Source: an uncultured Bacillota bacterium (GTDB lineage: Bacteria > Bacillota > Clostridia > Peptostreptococcales > Anaerovoracaceae). From it: a stretch of DNA of 24,222 bases. Below, in pieces: positions 23,440-24,222 of the stretch. Where the stretch lies: contig CAMKAM010000008.1 of the NCBI GenBank assembly GCA_946410475.1, positions 1 through 24,222 on the forward strand, written 5' to 3'. The translations under genes were made by a program, and so were the position numbers. The stretch's first letter is position 1; the number at the start of each line of letters is the position of its first letter. The notes under the pieces were generated by a model that saw only the letters and a list, made by a program, of their open reading frames with translations, had not been told where the DNA came from and ran no database searches.

Positions 23440-24222
23440 GTCTTTTCCTGTTCCTTTCGATCTCTGCCAGTATGTTTTCTCTGTATGAAGCGAACAGAGC
23501 CGCAGGATCTTTGTATGCCTCAAGGTCAAGCGCATCCGCAGCCTCGCCCCTCTTCACTGACGAAAACTCTTTTCCGATGCGCACCGCTGCCCTCTGCGCG
23601 AACACAAGGCTTTCAAGAAGCGAATTGCTCGCCAGACGGTTCGCCCCGTGCACTCCGTTGCAGCTGGTCTCTCCTACAGCGTACAGCTGCTGCATATTCG
23701 TCTTGCTGTCGCTGTTGACATCGACGCCGCCCATGAAATAGTGCTGTGCGGGGACGACGGGTATCGGCTCCTTCGTCACATCGTAGCCTTCTTCAAGGCA
23801 TGTCTCATATATATTCTGGAAATGATGCCTGATCACATCTTCCGGAATGTTCTCCATCGACAGCCACACGTGCTTTGCTCCCGTCTTCGCCATCTCGTCG
23901 AAGATGGCTTTGCTTACTACGTCCCTTGGCTGTAGTTCATCAGTGAATCTTTCTCCCTGCTCATTGAGGAGTATGCCGCCTTCGCCGCGCACCGATTCGC
24001 TGATCAGGAACGAACGCCCCTTCTTCTCTGTATACAGCGTCGTCGGATGGATCTGCACGTAGTCCGGGTCTCTCAGCCTGATGCCGTGCCTGAGCGCTAT
24101 GCCAAGAGCGTCACCTGTCAGATGCGGAAAGTTCGTCGAATGCTCGAACAGACCGCCTATGCCGCCGCATGCCCATACGACCTCCGGGGCCTCCATGATG
24201 CATATCTCTCTTCCGTCATCTG
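23426..24222 (-). CDS. nadB: L-aspartate oxidase, start outside the window
   Basis: NadB oxidises L-aspartate to iminoaspartate with FAD, the first step of de novo NAD synthesis. About 264 C-terminal residues are visible; the frame stays open to the right edge. Motifs are ACGGIGGLFEHSTNFPHLTGDA, the active-site stretch SESVRGEGGILLNEQGERFTDEL, HYFMGGVDV, and GVHGANRLASNSLLESLVF. The protein ends only about 50 residues after NRLASNSLLES, whereas E. coli NadB has more than 100 more there. The C-terminal helical domain is thus mostly absent, as in a short-form NadB. nadA must lie elsewhere, probably to the right. Confidence 0.94.
   Translation of the reverse strand, partial: DDGREICIMEAPEVVWACGGIGGLFEHSTNFPHLTGDALGIALRHGIRLRDPDYVQIHPTTLYTEKKGRSFLISESVRGEGGILLNEQGERFTDELQPRDVVSKAIFDEMAKTGAKHVWLSMENIPEDVIRHHFQNIYETCLEEGYDVTKEPIPVVPAQHYFMGGVDVNSDSKTNMQQLYAVGETSCNGVHGANRLASNSLLESLVFAQRAAVRIGKEFSSVKRGEAADALDLEAYKDPAALFASYRENILAEIERNRKRHENK

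Noticed and set aside
1..24222. CRISPR arrays, insertion sequences, prophage or transposase genes
   Set aside because: No regularly spaced repeats and no transposase, integrase or phage gene were seen. The T-arm-like sequence near 18060 is the only possible attachment-site trace.

Overview
The window looks like the chromosome of an anaerobic Clostridia-type member of the Bacillota (Firmicutes). The reasons are strong AGGAGG-type ribosome binding sites, near-consensus sigma-A promoters (TTGACA/TATAAT), a NiaR-controlled NAD operon, a BusR-like osmolyte regulator, a HisZ-dependent short HisG, and Lys-rich secreted proteins with Big2 and Fn3 repeats. Base composition is mid-range. Genus is not determinable by eye; Lachnospiraceae or Anaerovoracaceae/Family XIII relatives are plausible. 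Most genes are on the minus strand.

Layout. (1) 1-1692: end of an osmoprotectant ABC transporter operon, with a BusR-like (GntR plus RCK_C) regulator upstream of the ATPase and a perfect TTGACA-N17-TATAAT promoter. (2) 1822-8203: a compact histidine operon read right to left, hisZ-hisG fusion, hisC, hisB, hisH, hisA, hisF, hisIE. It has a terminator at the left end and a consensus promoter flanked by a 9-bp inverted repeat at the right end. hisD and a histidinol-phosphatase are missing from the cluster. (3) 8239-9349: an Rrf2 regulator followed by a YcxB-like membrane protein. (4) 9414-10294: a secreted N-acetylmuramoyl-L-alanine amidase on the plus strand. (5) 10309-11911: a pyridoxal/pyridoxamine kinase and an HD-domain phosphohydrolase. 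(6) 11928-14380: a large surface protein with InlB-B-type repeats and a three-helix C-terminal membrane anchor, preceded by four CGTCA boxes. (7) 14410-15216: a cyclase-family metal hydrolase. (8) 15302-17831, plus strand: a secreted 810-residue protein with a central region that resembles an aerolysin/ETX-MTX2 beta-pore-forming module, followed by Big2, Fn3 and Big2-like domains. (9) 17832-18100: a hairpin-rich non-coding stretch with a tRNA T-arm-like sequence. (10) 18101-21593: a soluble hybrid histidine kinase with four PAS-like modules and two receiver domains. (11) 21637-21936: the remnant of an NCS2 purine permease. (12) 21975 to the right edge: nadB (cut by the window edge), nadC and niaR, for de novo NAD synthesis and its nicotinate-responsive repressor.

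The biosynthetic blocks (his, nad) and the osmolyte block are ordinary in content but contain notable details: the HisZ-HisG fusion, the missing hisD, and short NadB. The most novel part is 11.9-21.6 kb, an accessory surface/secretion region that holds the putative pore-forming protein, the repeat-operator surface protein, a possible structured RNA, the large PAS kinase and a decayed permease.
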